Source: an uncultured Flavihumibacter sp. (GTDB lineage: Bacteria; Bacteroidota; Bacteroidia; Chitinophagales; Chitinophagaceae). From it: a DNA stretch of 8,250 nt. Below, piece by piece: positions 6,159 through 8,250 of the stretch; within the stretch, counting starts at the first letter, position 1, and every line of letters begins with the position of its first letter. The position numbers and the translations under genes were made by a program. Where the stretch lies: contig CAMLPA010000130.1 in NCBI GenBank assembly GCA_946481605.1, positions 1 through 8,250 of the forward strand, read 5' to 3'. Under the pieces are notes generated by a model. That model did not search any database, was not told where the DNA came from, and saw nothing but the letters and a program-made list of their open reading frames with translations.

Positions 6159-6204
6159 CAACTATTCAAGGAGTTGCGTCTGCGAACTGAGAGGAACGAA
6201 GCAG
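6159..6204 (+). repeat. TTGCG-type intergenic repeat, copy D
   Basis: Starts CAACTATTCAA, followed by TTGCGTC (6174-6180) and a segment GCGTCTGCG...GAAGCAG (6176-6204). The same order occurs in copy C at 6291-6352. The opening 22 bases match at about 17 positions and the closing 29 bases at 23 of 29. This copy lacks the extra 8-bp units seen in copy C. Confidence 0.65.
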
Positions 6205-6233
6205 TAAGTAGTGCGCCGTTGCCGACAACTCAA

Positions 6234-6263
6234 GGCTTTGCGTCTTTGCGCCGTTGCGAGAAA
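6234..6263 (-). repeat. TTGCG-type intergenic repeat, copy B (inverted relative to A)
   Basis: Three units lie in 8-bp phase on the plus strand: TTTGCGTC (6237-6244), TTTGCGCC (6245-6252) and GTTGCGAG (6253-6260), then AAAA. Read on the minus strand this is the same type as copy A, with 18 bases identical (6246-6263 against 5809-5826). A short GAGAA/TTCTC inverted repeat (6258-6262, 6269-6273) caps it. Confidence 0.8.
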
Positions 6264-6290
6264 ATAACTTCTCCCATAAAAACGCTCCTG

Positions 6291-6378
6291 CAACTTTTCA
6301 ACGCCTTGCGTCCTTGCCCCCTCGCGTCTGCGCAGTGCGAAGCACAAAGCAGTTGCGTGAAAAACCCCTGCGTGAAAA
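6291..6378 (+). repeat. TTGCG-type intergenic repeat, copy C with GCGTGAAAA tail
   Basis: Begins CAACTTTTCAA, then units CTTGCGTC (6305-6312), CTTGCCCC (6313-6320) and CTCGCGTC (6321-6328) in 8-bp phase. Next come the palindrome CTGCGCAG (6328-6335), GAAGC...AAAGCAG, and two direct repeats of TGCGTGAAAA (6354-6363 and 6369-6378, 15 bp apart). The tail runs right up to the OmpA gene's stop codon at 6379-6381. Copies D and C are in direct orientation, about 132-148 bp apart. Confidence 0.72.
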
Positions 6379-7239
6379 CTACTTCTCAAGCAACTTAAAA
6401 AACTGATCCAACTGCGGCAATATCACAATCCTTGTCCGCCTGTTCGCAGCTTTTCCTTCTACAGAATCATTCGAACCCACCGGATGGTACTCCGCACGAC
6501 CCGCAGCAGACATTTTCGCGGGATCAAGCCCGTATTCTCCCTGCAGCAAACGGATCACGGAAGTTGCGCGTTTAACGCTCAGGTCCCAGTTGTCGATGAG
6601 TACGCCCCGTTTGAAAGGCACATTATCGGTATGGCCTTCCACCATAAATTCAATATTGGGTTGGTTTTTAAGTACCAGCGCCACTTTGCCCAGTACTTCT
6701 TTGGCGCGGTCGGTAACATCGTAACTGCCGCTTTTGAAGAGCAGTTTATCGGAGATATCGATGTACACTACGCCTTTGTCCACTTTGATGTTGATGTCTT
6801 CGTCGTTTATGTTGCCGATGGCGCCTTTAAGGTTCATCACCAGGGCCATGTTCAGCGAGTCTTTCCGGGCGAGGGAAGTTTGCAGATCCTGGATATAAGC
6901 GTCTTTAGCGCCGATGTTTTCCATCGATTTCTTGATGCTTTCCGCCTGTTGGGAGCTGATTACGGAGAGGTCTTCCAATTGTTTCAGCGCCTGGGTATTG
7001 TTCTGTTTCAGGAAATCGATCTGCTTATTGAGATTGGCCATATCGGCTTCCAATTGACTTTTACTCAGCCGGAGCGAAGCCCTTTCATCTTCGCATGCTT
7101 TCGCATCGCCCTGAAGTTTGGCGTAGTTGGCGCTTAATTCTTCGTAACGGGCCACCTGCGACTTGTATTTTTTGCTGCTTACACAGGAAAATAACAACAC
7201 GGGAGCGGCCGCTGCAAACAATAATCTATTCAGTTTCAT
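6379..7239 (-). CDS. OmpA-family peptidoglycan-binding lipoprotein with coiled coil
   Basis: Encodes 286 residues. A lipoprotein signal (1-18) with lipobox L16-F-S-C19 is followed by 'VSSKKY'. Residues about 23-130 are a charged, heptad-like coiled coil ('YEELSANYAKLQGDAKACEDE', 'SQLEADMANLNKQIDFLKQ', continuing to 'IQDLQTSLARKDSL'). Residues about 150-275 are an OmpA/MotB C-terminal domain: 'LLFKSGSYDVTDRAKEVL' (166-183), 'VEGHTDNVP' (200-208), 'NWDLSVKRATSVIRLL' (217-232), 'AAGRAEYHPVGSND' (245-258) and 'NRRTRIVI' (266-273). D205 and R224 sit where OmpA-like domains grip the diaminopimelate of peptidoglycan. It likely sits in the outer membrane by its lipid and holds the cell wall through a coiled-coil spacer. 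The gene is monocistronic as seen here, divergent from the M16 peptidase gene, with 143 bp between. Confidence 0.93.
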   Translation of the reverse strand: MKLNRLLFAAAAPVLLFSCVSSKKYKSQVARYEELSANYAKLQGDAKACEDERASLRLSKSQLEADMANLNKQIDFLKQNNTQALKQLEDLSVISSQQAESIKKSMENIGAKDAYIQDLQTSLARKDSLNMALVMNLKGAIGNINDEDINIKVDKGVVYIDISDKLLFKSGSYDVTDRAKEVLGKVALVLKNQPNIEFMVEGHTDNVPFKRGVLIDNWDLSVKRATSVIRLLQGEYGLDPAKMSAAGRAEYHPVGSNDSVEGKAANRRTRIVILPQLDQFFKLLEK

Positions 7240-7307
7240 GTTCGTACAATTTGGTCTGCCCGTAATTTACAATTATCGGGCCAGCCCATTATTATCCCTT
7301 TAACAAC

Positions 7308-7315
7308 TATGTTTG
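7308..7315 (+). promoter_or_regulatory. Candidate Bacteroidota -7 box for the M16 peptidase gene
   Basis: TATGTTTG fits TAnnTTTG at all fixed bases and would start transcription near 7322, about 61 bp before the ATG at 7383. A clear -33 TTTG is not present at the usual distance. No equally good box was found for the divergent OmpA gene in the same 143-bp region. Confidence 0.38.
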
Positions 7316-7382
7316 TACTTTTGCTGTTTAATTGCGGAAGCAAAAACTTCTGCCCCGATTTTTAATTCAACAGATTCATAAT

Positions 7383-8250
7383 ATGGTTCATTTCGACCGA
7401 TTCACCCTGGCCAACGGGCTAAGGGTGCTGGTTCACCCCGACCTTTCCACGCCCATGGCCGTTGTTAACGTGATGTACGATGTAGGCGCCAAAGATGAGG
7501 ATCCCGCTAAAACCGGCTTCGCCCACCTTTTCGAACACCTGATGTTCGGCGGCAGCATCAATATCCCGGAGTACGATGATCCCCTGCAGATGGCGGGCGG
7601 CGAGAACAATGCTTATACCACGAACGACCTCACCAATTACTACATACAATTGCCGGCTGAGAACCTGGAAACTGCGTTCTGGCTCGAAAGTGACCGGATG
7701 CTGAGCCTGGCCTTCAGCAAAAAAAGCCTGGAGGTACAGCGTAAAGTAGTGTCAGAGGAATTTAAAGAACATTACCTCAATAAGCCTTACGGCGATGTGT
7801 GGCACAAAATGCGGGAACTGGCCTACAAAGAGCATCCTTACAAATGGATGACCATTGGCCGCGAACTTTCACACATCGAAAATGCCACGCTGGAAGATGT
7901 AAAAGCTTTCTTCTTTAAACATTACCGTCCCATTAACGCGATACTGGTAGTCGCAGGAAATGTGACCACTGAAAAAGTGAAGGCCCTGGCGGAAAAATGG
8001 TTCGGTGATATTCCTTCGGGAGAAAAATATGTGCGCGCGCTTCCGGTTGAAAAACCACAGCACGAGCACCGGAGGCTGGAATTGAAGTCTAATGTTCCGC
8101 TGGACGCGTTCTACAGAACCTATCACATGGCGGGTAGGCTCCACCGTGAGTATTATACTGCGGACCTGATTTCAGAAGTACTCAGTGGCGGCGGCTCATC
8201 CCGGTTGTTCCAGTCGCTGGTGAAGGAAAAACAACTCTTCAGCAATATCG
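7383..8250 (+). CDS. M16 (pitrilysin-like) zinc peptidase, N-terminal part
   Basis: The frame is open from the ATG at 7383 to the window edge, giving 289 residues with the C-terminus missing. It starts directly with the M16 domain: 'FTLANGLRVLVHPD' (7-20), 'VNVMYDVGAKDEDPAKTGFAHLFEHLMFGGS' (28-58) with the inverted zinc motif HxxEH (H48, E51, H52; E51 as catalytic base), then 'NAYTTNDLTNYY' (76-87). 'VVSEEFKEHYLNKPYG' (122-137) supplies the third ligand, E125 or E126, about 75 residues after E51. 'HYRPINAILVVAGNV' (about 180-194) closes the first domain, and 'SEVLSGGGSSRLFQSLVKEKQL' near the end begins the M16_C domain. No signal peptide is visible at this start; a cytoplasmic or unusually exported protein is possible. 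In many Bacteroidota a second, inactive M16 gene follows, but that region lies outside the window. Confidence 0.95.
   Translation, partial: MVHFDRFTLANGLRVLVHPDLSTPMAVVNVMYDVGAKDEDPAKTGFAHLFEHLMFGGSINIPEYDDPLQMAGGENNAYTTNDLTNYYIQLPAENLETAFWLESDRMLSLAFSKKSLEVQRKVVSEEFKEHYLNKPYGDVWHKMRELAYKEHPYKWMTIGRELSHIENATLEDVKAFFFKHYRPINAILVVAGNVTTEKVKALAEKWFGDIPSGEKYVRALPVEKPQHEHRRLELKSNVPLDAFYRTYHMAGRLHREYYTADLISEVLSGGGSSRLFQSLVKEKQLFSNI

Noticed and set aside
5794..6378. CRISPR array or toxin-antitoxin locus in the repeat-rich gap
   Set aside because: Repeats are short, degenerate and not regularly spaced by unique spacers, and no cas or paired toxin-antitoxin frames are present.
6162..6398. Two overlapping open frames on opposite strands (6162-6389 minus, 6174-6398 plus) of about 75 residues
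   Set aside because: Both lie across the TTGCG repeats and the end of the OmpA gene. Their length follows from the periodic, stop-poor repeats, and the products look like translated repeat.

Overview
The window looks like ordinary chromosomal housekeeping DNA from a member of the Bacteroidota, most likely Chitinophagaceae or a close relative. The evidence is the gene families (a DUF4136 lipoprotein, a coiled-coil OmpA lipoprotein, an RpoN with a long acidic region II, a Tat-exported TIM-barrel isomerase), the absence of clear Shine-Dalgarno sites, promoter-like TAnnTTTG boxes, moderate GC, and intergenic 8-bp-phased TTGCG(T/C)C repeats. The taxonomic placement is inference from family resemblance, not from a marker gene.

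Layout. 28-564 (+) encodes a DUF4136 lipoprotein. 557-1348 (-) encodes a class I SAM methyltransferase whose 3' end overlaps it. 1411-1923 (+) encodes a YdeI/OmdA-like protein with a DUF1905 domain. 1924-2283 (-) encodes an ArsC/Spx-like thioredoxin-fold protein that abuts it tail to tail with no spacer. 2336-3220 (+) encodes a Tat-type sugar phosphate isomerase/epimerase-like TIM barrel, overlapping at its 3' end the PAP2-like membrane protein at 3212-3859 (-). That gene is preceded, with no spacer, by rpoN (sigma-54, 3860-5347, -), so the two probably form one transcription unit. 5452-5793 (+) encodes a small exported protein of unknown function.

5794-6378 is the only sizeable stretch without a firm gene. 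It holds several copies of a TTGCG-rich intergenic repeat in both orientations, an imperfect hairpin, a good factor-independent terminator reading leftward (5972-6005), and, just upstream of that terminator on the minus strand, a possible tiny ORF or RNA gene (6025-6144). After it come an OmpA-family lipoprotein (6379-7239, -) and the divergent start of a zinc M16 peptidase (7383 onward, +), cut by the window edge.

The genes do not form one pathway. Most belong to envelope biology (two lipoproteins, the OmpA anchor, the PAP2-like membrane enzyme, the exported isomerase, the small exported protein). RpoN is the one global regulator. I see no mobile element, CRISPR array, defence system or RiPP cluster. 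The most unexplained part is the repeat-bounded segment 5794-6378.
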